In this document: one piece after another, positions 27,759 through 39,549 of the stretch
Position numbering within the stretch: position 1 is the stretch's first letter
How the letters are laid out: every line of letters starts with the position of its first letter
NCBI GenBank assembly: GCA_013396655.1
Contig: WBMV01008321.1
Coordinates: 812,644-876,643 of the forward strand
Source: Campylorhamphus procurvoides
Taxonomy: Eukaryota; Chordata; Aves; Passeriformes; Dendrocolaptidae
Reading direction: 5' to 3'
Length of the DNA: 64,000 nt
Notes under the pieces: generated by a model
The model's database searches: none
Seen by the model: only the letters and a program-made list of their open reading frames with translations
Told to the model about the DNA's origin: nothing
Position numbers and translations under genes: made by a program

Positions 27759-29390
27759 TACTTATTTGGACTATTCATATTACGAACACTAACAAAACAG
27801 ATATTTCTGGTTTAGCAATATATTTTTCTTTCAATAAAAATAAAATTCTGGATGAAAAATTAACAGAGGAAATACTTTTACCTAGCGTTTGTTAATATAA
27901 CTAGTCCTCTTGATACCACAAGTGATACTAAGTTCATTAAGAACATAACAATTACCTTCCTGTTACAAAATTTCTTCAAGCTTCTGTCAGCTCCCTGTCT
28001 CGCACTTCATGTTGTCAACCTAGAGAGACAGTAAAAAAAAATCTTATTGAACAACAAATGTCAGAGGGATTTCCACACCTTTGTTATCCATCTTGGCAGC
28101 TGCTTCCATTGCTGGGTATTGAGCTACACTGACCGAAAAGGGGGGAGAAAATTTGTCTTTGGAGTCGTAGAGCTGATGTATCTGACCTGTCCCTTTACTG
28201 CTTTCTGACCTGTATGCTGAGATAGAAACCAGATAGCTGAGTGGTAAAAGGTTTGCTGAGATATGAATCTTGAGTTAAAAATTGTGACTTGGCACTCCTA
28301 CACGTGAGAGGTATCAGTTTTGAAATTCATTCAGCCCTCAGACTTTAAGAGCAGCTGAAGAACATTGCAGTGGTGGCTTTCATCCATAAATAAAGTTACA
28401 CATTTAACAGCTGAGAAAGCATGCTAAGTGAATGCTAAACATTCAAAGGGAGAGGGATTTTTTACCGAGGAAAATCTTTTACCTCCCTTCCTGAGAACAT
28501 AAGACTAGTAATAAGCTTAGAATTTATTAGAGTATAATCTAAAACCTGAAGTTTTATATTCTGATGAGAACTCTTCTCCTTTCACAACAAAATCAATAAG
28601 AAAATTCAATTTTTCCTTCTCTGAAGTTCCATGCTTAGATTGTATCATCTAATTCAAACAAGTATATACAGTCCAAACCATGAAATACAACAGATAAATC
28701 TGAGTGATGACAAGAAAGCTGCAGTAGTACATCAGCTACTTAAACATTCGCCAAATTTTACTCAACTGATTTGCAATGGTAGAAACTGAAATGTTTTATA
28801 TATTTCCCACTTATATATCTCTTACAGTGAGGCTTGGTCCCATTGAAGCCAATCTGAAACATACCATTGTTTTAACTGAAAAAAAAAATAAAAAATCACT
28901 GCAATAGCAAAAATAATTCTGTTCACTCATTGCATAAATTTTTAGACAATATGGATTTGTTTATACCTTTTGTCTATTATTTTGTATTTTTAATTCATAT
29001 AAATATCTGCAGGGATAAGGAAACAAATTACCTTCCAGAAATTAAAATACAAAATCCATAAGTAAGTGAAAAGTAGCAAAGGAGAATTTGGGAAATCCTT
29101 GTCTTTTTTGCTGCACTATTTACTCCTAAATTCTTATTTAAAATAACAAACTAAAAATAGTAAATGCATAGTAAATTTAAGGTTCTGTAGAAACAGAGGG
29201 TCACTACGGCTGTCAATAGAACAGATTAAAACAGTTTCCATATCATATAAGACTATAAATAATTTCTCAGATGGAAAAGAGATAGCTGATGAGAAAGGTT
29301 TATAGAAACATGAATTAAGAGGAGAAAGTGAAGAGGAAACAATTACCTTGTATTCCACAAAACACAAGGATGAAGGAACAGCCCAGAAAA

Positions 29391-29404
29391 TAACCAGGTG
29401 GCAG
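29391..29404 (+). promoter_or_regulatory. Weak CTCF-like site (two mismatches)
   Basis: TAACCAGGTGGCAG keeps the AGGTGGCAG core and differs from the consensus only in the first two bases. Several matches of this quality are expected by chance. It lies just upstream of the old CR1 end. Confidence 0.15.
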
Positions 29405-29459
29405 ATTTAAAATGTCAGGATGCAGTTCTATATGGTACATTATCCTGCTGCAAAACTGA

Positions 29460-29697
29460 TTGGCGTGGGAAGTTATGGAGGCCAAACTGATAAAGACATG
29501 CAAAAATAGATTGGATGAGTTCATGGAGGATAACTACACTTATAAGTCAGACAGTACGCCTGGCTCAGGGCATTCCTGTATCACTGGCCACTGCAGCTGG
29601 GAGGCTGTAACAATGAAAAGATGACCTTACAGTGGCCCTTTATCTTCAATATTTTGTAGATATCTACTATTGGCCATGCTTAGAGACTTAGGAAGGG
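29460..29697 (+). mobile_element. Old CR1 LINE 3' UTR, sense, strongly diverged
   Basis: Several spaced blocks keep the order seen in ancient amniote CR1 3' ends. GGAGGCCAAACTGATAAAGA at 29478 is followed by GATTGGATGAGTTCATGGAG near 29511. CAGCTGGGAGGC lies near 29595 and ATCTACTATTGGCCATGCTT near 29661, followed by GAGACTTAGGA. In the ancestral element these blocks are joined by sequence that is now only partly alignable. The level of decay suggests an insertion much older than the others here. Exact ends are uncertain by tens of bases. Confidence 0.65.
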
Positions 29698-29811
29698 TTG
29701 TACAACCGTGAACCCAAACTCTTAAAGCAGCGGATTACAGGCATATTTTTAATTATTGCTGCTATTTCCTCAAATAGATAACAAAGACAGCCTTCCCTTA
29801 TAGTCACAGCA

Positions 29812-30207
29812 AATTAGAGAATATGCTGAGTTGGAAAGGACCCATAAGGATCATGGAGTCCAACCCTTAGGCCTTCACAGGACCAGCCCCAAGAGTCACA
29901 CCATGTGCCTGAGAGTACCATCCAAATGCTTCTTGAGCTCTGTCAGCCTGTTCAGTGCCCAGCCACCCTCTGGGGGAAGATCCTTTTTCTAATATCCAAA
30001 CTAAACCTCTCCTAACACAACTTCAGGCCCCTTCCTCGGGTCCTGTCCTGTCCTCTCCACATAGAAGAGATCAGTGCCTGCCCCTGCTCTTCCTCTCAGG
30101 AGGAAGCTGTAACTGCAGTGAGGTCTCCCCTCAGTCTCCTCCAGCTAAAGAGATCAAGTGACCTCAGCTGCTCCTCATACAGCTTCCCTTCAAGGACCAT
30201 GGCAATT
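29812..30207 (-). mobile_element. CR1 LINE 3' end, antisense
   Basis: On the plus strand this reads as a reversed CR1 end: GAATATGCTGAGTTGGAAAG, then GATCATGGAGTCCAACCC near 29850, then CAAACTAAACCTCTCCTAAC near 30000. Next come the GTCCTGTCCTGTCC segment, AGGTCTCCCCTCAGTCTCCT near 30121, and CAGCTGCTCCTCATACAGCT near 30167. It is about 400 bases and contains mostly the 3' untranslated region and the very end of ORF2. The sequence is clearly less decayed than the older CR1 just upstream. Confidence 0.93.
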
Positions 30208-31687
30208 CAAAATGAAAAGGGATGTCAGTGTTTATGGATGGAGATGGAGTATTTATTTCATTTCTATACATACATATATAGAACACAGCATATATAAAAC
30301 TTTAAGTAAGTTTTTCTCCCTCCAAAATCTGTTCAATTGCACTAAAATGAGAAACAGCACGCTCCTCTTTTGAGCCTTTGGAGTCTCCAAACCATTTGAG
30401 AGCTGTTCTTTTAAAGATATGGGAAACCTACCAAAATACCAGATGTTTAATCAATACTCTTAACATTTTGGAAGTCTAGAGTGTGGAAAGGAAATGTCAA
30501 TTGAATCGCTCTGGAAAATCAGATCTTTTGATTTTCACAGTCTGCAATGCACAATATTGACAGTGAGAAAAAGTTGGCTTCTTTTTCAAAAATACAAATC
30601 TGTGAGCAAAACTTTCACCATCTCCATACCATAAATATATTTGCTTAAAAAAATCCAACACCATAAACAAATAAGATTTTGCAGATTTTCCTTGGCAATT
30701 TTGCCTGCATATTTTAAGATATAAAATACTTGATCTCTTATTTCTTAAATGGACACTTGCTTAGAAAGGAATGTTTCTGAAGGTTAACATTAACTTTTCT
30801 TTACAGAAACTTACAAAATACAAGTCATGACAGCTAATGTTATATATATATATATATAGATGAAAATATTTTTAAGTTTGGGAAATCTAGTTCTATGTTA
30901 ATGCAAAACCTAGATATTTTGGTTAACACTAAACTGCATCTCATATAATCATTAGTATTGTAATTTTTTGTGAAAATAAGAGCATTCTATCATACTTCTT
31001 TAATAATTAACTACTTTATTAATTCTCTTGTATTTACTAATACATGTCAAATGACAGTCTCTGACTTCAAAAATGTCTTTTGCTGCTTCACAATATGGTC
31101 TTTTCAGAAATATCTTGACATCAAGTTTAATTCAAATGCTTCCTACTCTCTAAAAACAAGCCCTGTTGTGAGCATATGTAGTCTTCCTTCTAATACTGAA
31201 GCATCATTACTTCAGTCATTTGATATTTTCTTCTTCCATTGATAGCATGCCAAATTATATCATGCTAGATATGCATGAAGTACTAGAAATATCTTTGTTA
31301 ATTGGCATTCAATCAGTAGAGGAAGTAGAAAATGTATTTCTCATTCAATATATCAAACAAATGTCCAGAAACTGAGTTAGAAATTAAGAGAACAGGTTCA
31401 GTTTGTTGCGTTGCTGTCCCTTTTTAACTTGTTTGCTAATTTATTTGACTCATCTTTTCAGCATGTAATCACAGTTTCAAGACATCTCCATAATTACCTT
31501 AACAGGATAAAAGCTAGCAATGTTGATACTGGGGTTTTTTACTGGCATCCCCTAAATAACATGACAGCTGTCTCAGATTTCCTGGGTTTATTATAGGCAT
31601 GCGTTTTAGATACACTGGAGACTGAAACAGGTTCAACGCAAAAAAGTATGACAGTTCTTTACTCATATCTATTTATGTTTGCTTTAA
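30208..31687. other. Unique-looking non-coding DNA between two CR1 clusters
   Basis: It holds the (TA)n run at 30840 and nothing else recognisable. Confidence 0.6.
30840..30858. repeat. (TA)n microsatellite
   Basis: About nine uninterrupted TA units. Confidence 0.95.
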
Positions 31688-31790
31688 AGAAAAAAAAACA
31701 AACAAAAAAACCCCAAACCAACAACTATTTTCCCCCAGTAATTTTAAGTTATATTGTGGTTCTTACTATTTATTTGTTTGTTTGTTTGGG
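31688..31790. repeat. A/C-rich tract facing a T/G-rich tract
   Basis: AAAACAAACAAAAAAACCCC at 31688-31725 is followed about 45 bases later by TTTGTTTGTTTGTTTGGG at 31772-31790. The two are roughly reverse complements, so together they make a loose inverted repeat. The CR1 copy starts about 70 bases further on. Confidence 0.8.
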
Positions 31791-31857
31791 ATTTTTTCTT
31801 TATTTAAGAAACAAACTATGAAACAGTTTTAAACATCAGCCTAATCTAGGATTAATG

Positions 31858-32693
31858 GGATTCCATCCAGAGTGACCTGGACATGTTTGAGAAGTGTGCC
31901 CAAGGGAATCTGATGAGGTTTAATAGAACCAAGTGCAAGGTGCTGCACCTTATCAGGATACCAATCCATGGTATCGATCCATGTTGAGGGATGAACAGAT
32001 GAAGAGCAGCCCTGATGAGAAGAACTTGGGGGTGCTGGTGGATGAGAGACTGGACATGAGCTGGCAATGTGAGCTCACAGCCCAGAGAGCCAACCATATC
32101 CTGGGCTGCATCTAAAGCAGCATGGCCAGAAGGTCATGGGAGGTGATTCTGTCCCTCTGCTCTGCTCTGGTGAGACCTTACCTGGAGTGCTGTCTCCAGC
32201 TCTGGGGTCCCCAGCAGAAGAAGGACATGGACCTGCTGGAGTAAGTCCAGAGGAGGCCATGAAGATGATTCAAGGGATGGAGCACCTCTGCTATAAGGAA
32301 AGGCTGAGAGAACTCGGTTTGTTTAGCCCAGGAGGCTTCAGAGTACTCTGAGTTTTGATTGAGGCCATCCAGTACCTGAAGACAGCCTACAGGAAAAATG
32401 GAGAGTGAAAGGACAAAGGGGAATGACTTCAACCTGGGAGCTGGTTTAAACTAGATGTTAGGAAAAAATTACTTGCTCTGAAGGTAGTGAGGCACCAGAA
32501 CAGGTTGCCCAGAGAAGGCGTAGGTGTCCCATCCCTCAAAGGCCAGATTGGAGAGAACTCTGGGAAACCTGGTCTAGCAAAAGGTGTCCCTGCCCACAGC
32601 AGGGGTTTCGAACTTGGTCCCTTCTAAAGCAAATATTGTCTGGTTCTGTGAAATATAGTCTGAAATGGGTCTTCAGAATTCTATGATTCTATA
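31858..32693 (+). mobile_element. CR1 LINE, 5'-truncated, sense orientation
   Basis: This stretch follows the 3' part of avian CR1 along its whole length. It begins within ORF2 (GGTGCTGCACCT near 31940, CTTGGGGGTGCTGGTGGATG near 32025). It continues through the conserved CAGTACCTGAAG (near 32370) and CAGGTTGCCCAGAGAAGG (near 32500) blocks, and ends in ATTCTATGATTCTAT at 32679-32693, the octamer-repeat 3' end typical of CR1. Truncation of the 5' side is the usual outcome of CR1 target-primed insertion. Around 32395-32415 a segment after CTACAGGAAAAATGGAGAG appears to be missing relative to the family. It is GC-richer than its surroundings. It is a dead copy, shown by nonsense codons in its ORF2 end. 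Confidence 0.95.
31870..32350 (+). pseudogene. CR1 ORF2 3' end, inactivated
   Basis: In the intact element this ORF encodes the endonuclease and reverse transcriptase, and only its C-terminal region is present here. The translated block [15 protein letters not shown], followed by ANHILGCI, matches the CR1 ORF2 C-terminal part. Two stops lie in that same frame: TAA at 32113-32115, where the family has AAA (Lys), and TAA at 32242-32244, where the family has CGA (Arg). They are 129 bases apart, so the frame is kept between them and both are point changes, not frameshifts. No start codon or catalytic region is present and no product is expected. Confidence 0.85.
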
Positions 32694-32779
32694 ATAATTA
32701 CTATTGTACAGATATTAAGGAGGTAAGGGGTGGAGTAATCTAGTTTTAAACAAACAAAAAAATAAAATAGTAAAAAAAA

Positions 32780-32794
32780 TCTATCTATCTATCT
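32780..32794. repeat. (CTAT)n microsatellite
   Basis: Nearly four copies of CTAT, followed by pyrimidine-rich TTCCTTCC, about 90 bases downstream of the CR1 3' end. Confidence 0.9.
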
Positions 32795-34850
32795 TCCTTC
32801 CATCTCACTGCTTACATTGCTATTTAATTTAATTCCTGTCAACATTTGCCAAATTCCTGCAGGGTCAAAGATCCCTATAATGCTCCCACTAAGCCTCTAA
32901 AAAAGACTGCTACTGGGCACGTTAACACTGCCTGCCCTGTGGTAGCAATCAACAGTCTAACATGTCTATGTCTTGCAAGGATCCATGAACTAGATATTCT
33001 TCTAAATAGCCTGTCTGTAGGCTTTCTTGTGGTGGGCATTCTACAAGCCTACTCAAACTTTACAAAAACACCACCATATACAATTGTCTGAATAAACCAG
33101 TGCTAGGAATACTTTCTCAGGAGGTAGGAGATCTATGGTCTCTAAGTCTAATAATTACATCTCTGTCTAAGAAGATAGAATCTTACAGGCCAAATCACAG
33201 GAAATTTCTCAAATTATGAAGACATAGTTTACATGATTACTTCTATTTCTCATTTCCCATTTGCATGAATAATAGGGAAAAGGGAATGTTCACATCTGTT
33301 GATAAACTGCTCTCAGGTCTCTGAAGCAGAAGTGTCAAACTACATGAGTGACTTCGGTTCTACAACCTCTCCCTGCTTAAACCGAGCGTCCCCTAAAGAC
33401 TGTGAACACCATGTTGTCTGAAACTTTAAAAAATGGGTTTTCATATCAATTGGCAACCATTCACACTTTATGATTCTGGATCATCAACAATGCATGTAGA
33501 GTGGCTACAAACTTGCTGATCTCCAATACCATGCTTGACTAAAAACCTACAGGTTCCAGCATTTGAAAAATGAAGGAGGAAAGTTATGTTGATGCAACAA
33601 CCTCAGTTTGGTTTAAAAAATTCAGAAATATGCCTCCCTACAATCTTGACTTTCCCTATCCTTAGTTCCAACTCCCAACACTCAAAAAAAGGTAAAGCTA
33701 GGGATTCACCACTGCACAATAATTAAGAATCAGACATTCATAACTTTTGATGTCAAGACCTCAATTTACATCACAGAACCCTTCAAATTACTACAGTAGT
33801 TCACATGTGTGATCATTCTTACAAACATAAATTCTGTTCTCAAAACTTGGCCTAGGCATCTTCAAAGAATAGCAGTCCAGGCTACACAAAATGTTAAATT
33901 ATCCAAATTTTGCTGTCTGCACATAGTCGTGTTCAGGCATTGCTGAAATGAGTAAGAAGACCGTGTTCCAAGCTTGCTTAACCATAATCCTTACTCTCAG
34001 CTGCAATACTTGAATATTTAGTGAGTGAATCCCTCTTCTTAATGAGACATTCAAACCCACTCCAATCACCTTCAGTGTAACTTGCCAGATCTTGTAAAAT
34101 ACAACCACAAACCCCATCTCCATATGCAAAGACATGAGAGAGGGCTATCCTTGTCATTTATATTCAAGAGATTCTGAGTCCTAAAAGACCAGAAGCTCCA
34201 TTAGAAAGGAAGATACTGATGTCTTTTTCTTCACCTTCTTCTTCTTGCATGTTTATCTTGACCTCTTCATTTCTCACAAAAATAGCCTATTCTGCTCTGT
34301 TACCAATTTACAATTTACATTTGCATTAGAAAACTGTAAATGTACTTTCCATTTATTAGAGAACCCAGAGTTTTTAAGATCTTTTGCCAAAGGGCTATGA
34401 GTTTGCCCAGAAGAAAACTCATAATCACTTTTAACAATTTATTCTAAAGCTGTTTCAGTTAATTGGCATATCTGACACAGTTCTTGTATCATGTGAATCT
34501 GTCCAACCCTTTCTCAGTGTGCAGTTGCTACAGCCAAGTGTAAAGAGGATCAAAGCAGACTATCAGAATGAGCTGTGTGTTCTGACACCAAAATTCAGCA
34601 TATTATGATACTAGTTGAGTAACCCCAAACAGAAAAACTAATGAGCCAAGCCTGGCAGAAATAGGCAACAAAAACAACCCAACAGTGACACTGACATCCT
34701 TAGGTTAAAAAAGTCTAGTCAGACAAAGGATGACAAATTTGTTTTTCAAGACTTACAGATGGAACGTGTAAAAACACATAAAGGATTATTCAATCAAGTC
34801 CATGTACTAAGTGGCCAAACCCAAAAAGTAAATCCATGTTTCTTCAGTCT

Positions 34851-34876
34851 ATATTTATAACAGATATTTATAACAG
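34851..34876. repeat. 13-base perfect tandem duplication
   Basis: ATATTTATAACAG is repeated exactly twice with no spacer, consistent with replication slippage in AT-rich DNA. Confidence 0.92.
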
Positions 34877-36477
34877 AATCTAGTCTGATTCAGACAATTT
34901 AATCTAAAAAATCTAGTGCCCTTTTGTGCCCAAAGTCAGTGGTGGGTGTCTGTGGACTGAGGCAGTAGCTAAAATGGAAACTTGGAATGATGAGTCACAA
35001 ATTCTCCTTTTATTTTTCTTTATTGGGACTCAGTTCTGCTAGCATTGAGCAGTGAGATTTAAGAAAACACTCCTCAGCTCATATTGAACTTTACCTCACC
35101 ATAAAGGAGGGGTAGGGGTAAACTATAGTTCCGTTCTCAAACGGGACATTGTAGCTGTTACCTGGAATTCCATAACCACAACTGAGAGTGGACACAGGAC
35201 TACACTTCTCCCTTATGCCTATGGGAGGCAATGGCTAACAGCATCCCTTTCCCTGGGCAGATGGAATTCACCACTTCAGTAATGAAGAAAAGGAGTTGTG
35301 TGCACTTGGCTTTGATTTCAGTTGAGATGTGACACCTAATGGCTCAGAGGCAATTAAGAGCATCTCTCAAACGTGACTCTTGGCTGCAACTCAGCAGCTG
35401 TTCAAGGAGTAGAACAGAGCAGAATGAAGTGGACAAACTTGCCACTCACCATGGGACCTATGTAGATAAAAGCTATAATGAGAGCTTAGGTAATCTGAGT
35501 ACTAAGTTAGACTACAAACTCCAGCTGTCTGTAGGGTTTAGCAGAGGACATAAAGTTTAAGTCTCAGAGAGTGCCCTAAACAAAACACCTGTTTCCTGTA
35601 GCAGCAACACTTTGTTTTATGGTACCCTGACAATCAATCCTCAAGGGAACTCAATATACCAACTTCATTATAAAAATAGATGAATCAAAAGCATTCATCA
35701 CTTTACAGGATCTATGGTTGGTAAGAAAGTTTTAGACTATTTTCTTGTTATCGTGACAGAAAAGACACTACTAAAATCACAAGGAGAAAACAGATCATCA
35801 GGCATTCAGTACTTATATAGCAAGTTCAAGGCCATTTAGTTACTGTGGGATAAGCAATAGAATGCTTAATAATTTAACCAATTACCATTCATTATAATAG
35901 CCAAGTTGGCATCTGATGATTCACAGGGGTCTTACCTGCCTGTTCACATACCCAACATTTAGGGTTGCCATAGAAATGTTCCTCACACCTCTCCAGTTCT
36001 TCTGTCAGTCTTCAGTATAAACTCTTATTTCCAGAACTATCAAGTAAAGGTTTACAAAAGAAGTGCAAATTATATAATTCCCTGCTGAAGGCCATTTTTA
36101 TGGCACCTTTTGATTCTGACAGGTGTGTTATTGCCTCATCCATGGATCCAAAATTTTTTTCAATGTGCTATACTTATTTGACTGATATATTTAAGACATA
36201 AATGAGAAGGTATAGTTATGCTGACCACAAGCCTGAAATCTACTGTACTTATACAATGATGCATTAAAATGACTGAACAAAGCCTTCATCATGTTTTTTA
36301 TTGGCTAACCTAAGCATAATGATAGTTCGCCTCTTTTTTCTAATGGCTATAGTCATTACAGTCACATCTGGTGGATAAATATCATATTGCTGTTCTATAG
36401 AAAATGGCAGTTAAAGAGCATTCAGAAATCTTTGAATGTATCTATTTAACCTAACACAACACAGCAGTGTGTTGTTC

Positions 36478-36531
36478 GGGGGTTTTTTTTGTGTTTAGGT
36501 TTAGGTTTTGGTTTGGTTTTTGGTTTTTTAG
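36478..36531. repeat. T/G-rich low-complexity tract
   Basis: GGGGGTTTTTTTTGTG is followed by TTTAGGTTTAGG and GGTTTGGTTTTTGG. It is the complement-strand version of the A/C tracts. Confidence 0.88.
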
Positions 36532-37514
36532 GAATGCAGGCCCAAAGGACACACAAAGTGTGAAACATAGTATTTGTACCAAGAGCAACTGAGTCTTTCC
36601 ATTGTCTTTGATAGGCTTGGTATGGCATTTTCACTCAGGAAGAGACTTGTGAGAAATAGAAGTTATTTCACTACTCTAACCTCTTATTCCTACGGGGAAA
36701 GGGCTACCTGTCATTCTTTATAATTGCATTTACACTCTCAACTCCAATTTTCAGCTTCATCCCTTCTGTTGTACTCATTTGAGCCTAAAAAGCCTGAAAT
36801 CCTGAACAACATTATTTCAGGAAAATTTGTGTCTGGGCACTGACTTAGTTATTCTGGGTCATTTGTAGTTCATGGTCTGTTGCAAACCCAAAACCCAGGG
36901 CAAATCTGTGAAAAGAATGCATAGAGGCTGAGTCAACCTGATCCTAACTTTATCAAAGAAGATGATTCAGGGTTTTGACTCAAGCCCTGTGAAAGGTGTG
37001 ATAATAAAGGAATTTATTATTTCATTTCAATTTAATATTTTTGATAAAGTTTAAAGAAATTGGGGGCTGGGAACCTACAGAGAATGAAACTAAAATAAGC
37101 AACCAATAAATAAAATCACTAATATGACACACTAAAGAGTATAGTTTACTATAACCTTTAGCTACTCTAAAGAATAACTTTTAAGATTATTCCTTGGACT
37201 ATGGAGTTGCAAGAGTCAGAAGAGACAACATAGTTTTATGATCATGACAAGATGAAGCAAGACATCCGCTGAATCCAATTCACACAATCCCCCTGGTTTA
37301 CGTGCACTGCACAGTATCCTACCTACAAAATTCAGAGCAGCAACTAGTATCAAAACACAATGCTGATATTATGTAAAGAGCTAAACCTGGGGGAGAAAAA
37401 AGGCAGGTTAAAAAGGGAGTAGGGAATGCGAAGTGAGAGATGGGAAATAAAATCTTTAAAATACAGATGAGTGCAGTATCTCTCTCCCACAAACTTATTT
37501 TGGCTTAAGAGATG

Positions 37515-37528
37515 CTAGCAGGTGGCAG
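37515..37528 (+). promoter_or_regulatory. Candidate CTCF binding site (one mismatch)
   Basis: CTAGCAGGTGGCAG matches CCASYAGRKGGCRS at 13 of 14 positions, the second base being T instead of C. About one such match is expected by chance in a window this size, so on its own it is weak. It points rightward, toward the exact-match site at 42528, which is the convergent arrangement typical of loop anchors. Confidence 0.3.
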
Positions 37529-37794
37529 ATATGTGACTGTGTCGTTGTCAGTCAGACCAGAACTTTTCCTAGAGTTCCTTAAATGAAGCATCTCTCCGAG
37601 GAACCATACAAAGTAATTATGGTAGGTACTTAAGCAAATGGACTGTTAATAACCAGATAGAGGTGATAAGCCTCCCAGGCCAGATGGAGACCTGCTAGTG
37701 AGAAAGAGGAAGGAACTGAAGAGTCGAATCTGTTTTAGTAGGGAAAAGGATTCTGTAAAACATTCTCTGATCTCTTTTGCACAAAAGAATAATA

Positions 37795-37873
37795 GAAAAA
37801 AAACCACAAAAAAACCAACCAACCAAACAAAAAAACCCAACCAAACAAACCCCCCAAACAAACAAAAAACCCA
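37795..37873. repeat. A/C-rich low-complexity tract
   Basis: AACCAACCAACCAAAC-type sequence, about 80 bases without G. It creates a spurious Lys/Asn/Pro/Thr-rich open frame on the plus strand. Confidence 0.9.
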
Positions 37874-39066
37874 TCTGTCATCACCAAGAGATCTCATTGT
37901 TGCTGAAATCTGCTGCATATCTTCAGTCTCCTGCTCCCAAACTGCTGGCTGAAATAATTAATCGTTAATATCTTTTGTTGTCCTAGAAGAATTATTAAGT
38001 TAATGGTTGACATGATTTTCAAAATTTCCTGTTCTCCACAGTGTATCCTTTGTCTCTAAGGAACTGTACTTGCTCTCAAAGGATATTTATCCAACATACA
38101 CTTGTGGTGATCTCTCTAATGGGCCATAAATTTTCAGAAGAGGTTTAGAAATACTAAATGTGGAAATATTGGGAAACTTTTTCAATGTAGTCCTTAATAG
38201 CAGTGGAGAAAAGAAATGAAAAGTGCAATGACATCCAGGTTCACATAATGAAACAAACGAATATTAGAAATATATTACTACATAGTCTGAACACTTTGAT
38301 GAACTACAGAAGGGACACCAGAACATTCAGAATTGGGGTACTGGATAGGAATCAAAGTAATTATCACAATATTATTTTCTACTTGAATAGGTTAATCTAG
38401 ACAATCTGAATAAAGGGTTTGCTGCTCAGTTTCTATTAAGTCAGTCTGGGAAATTGTGGACACCAAAAAAAACCCTCTCCAACTTCAAACTACAGGAATC
38501 TACGAAGACATTTGCTGTTCATTGAGCAGCCTGAGGACAAGCTACAGATCTTTTACACAAACCAGGTTCTTTCTGTGCTTGCTCCACACTAGTCAGCTAC
38601 AGTCCACATCACACTCTTCACTCCATACTCGGTCAGGCAGCTCTGCAGACAACCTGACAAAATATATTTGAGCAACACACTTAACTAAAGACCATCCAAG
38701 AAGTGGCAGTACAAGAAGAGTACTGTGTGACCTTTCAGTCAGCTGATATAAGTACTGATTTTCTGCCCTTCATCCACTTACTCATTATTTCATCATATGC
38801 CTCTCACTATGCATTCTGTATCCTTAGAATAAAACAAGGAAGATTTTTTTTTTCCTTTTTAAAGCTCTGAGTTTAATTCTGCAAGATAATTTGGGGGTGG
38901 GGGATGGGTGGATGTTTGTTTTTTTAATTCCCTGCTTTGTCTCTCCAAGATATACATGTGATCGAAAGAGTGAATACAAAGAAGTGGTTCTCATTACTGT
39001 TGCTAAATTTGTCCATATTTGATGCACTTTCTAAGTGGTTTCAGAACAGTAACTTTTATGCAAACA

Positions 39067-39549
39067 CCTCTGAGGAATGCCAGTCCTCACTGATTTCCAC
39101 CTGGACACCGAACTGGGGACAATTCTTTGACTGTGGTCATCCAGGCAATTATCCACCAACTGGTCCATCCAGTATATCTTCTTCCACCTCTCAGACATGT
39201 CCTTTTTACTTTCCAGCCTGGTCAGGAGTTCACAGTTCAAATAAGATGATCTTCTGCCACTCTTGCTCATTTTCTTGTCGTTTGGAATAGGTTTCTGTTA
39301 TGCTTCCAGATGATTATCTTCAATAATTTACTAATTTCTCTGCCCTGAAGGGCAGCCTCCCATGGCGTATTCCACTTCCTTTAATAAACTGAAGCATTTT
39401 GGAAACCAAGGGGTTTATTCTGCTGCTTCATTCCCGATCTTAAATTCTACCATTTCCTGGTCATTGCAACAAAGGCTGCCACTGACTGTCATCTCAACTA
39501 GTTCTTTATTCATGAGGAGTAGACCTGGCAGAGCAACTCACCTAGTCAG
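39067..39549 (-). pseudogene. CR1-type ORF2 relic: endonuclease end, linker and one RT block
   Basis: Translated on the minus strand from 39546 in a single frame, the segment gives TR*VALPGLLLMNKELVE and then SGSLCCNDQEMVEFKI. These match the conserved C-terminal end of the CR1 endonuclease (PTRG..LLDLLLTNKEELV and GSLGCSDHEMVEF). About 75 codons further on, in the same frame, comes GRRSSYLNCELLTRLESKK (family: GKRPAWLNKELL..L..KK), the linker before the reverse transcriptase. It then jumps directly to YWMDQLVDNCLDDHSQRIV and SRWKSVRTGIPQ (family: W..NWLDGR.QRVV.NG..S.WRPVTSGVPQG), a block well inside the reverse transcriptase. The roughly 140 residues normally between them are missing. At least four in-frame stops mark it as dead. 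The active-site YADD block is absent. There is no CR1 3' end next to it. Confidence 0.82.

Larger units (their letters stand above)
23119..29390. other. Unique-looking non-coding DNA
   Basis: No gene or repeat family is recognised apart from the low-complexity tracts listed separately. An A-rich, T-rich landscape with short chance open frames. Confidence 0.6.
32795..37514. other. Unique-looking non-coding DNA
   Basis: It contains the 13-base duplication at 34851 and the T/G tract at 36478. A minus-strand open stretch at 35895-36011 (39 codons) contains three Cys in ELERCEEHFYGNPKCWVC and is followed by a donor-like CAG|GTAAGA, but it has no acceptor and starts right after a stop. Confidence 0.5.

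Noticed and set aside
11443..36935. Several exact AP-1 words (TGAGTCA at 11443, 24753, 26901, 36929)
   Set aside because: About eight matches to a 7-mer and its complement are expected by chance in this length.
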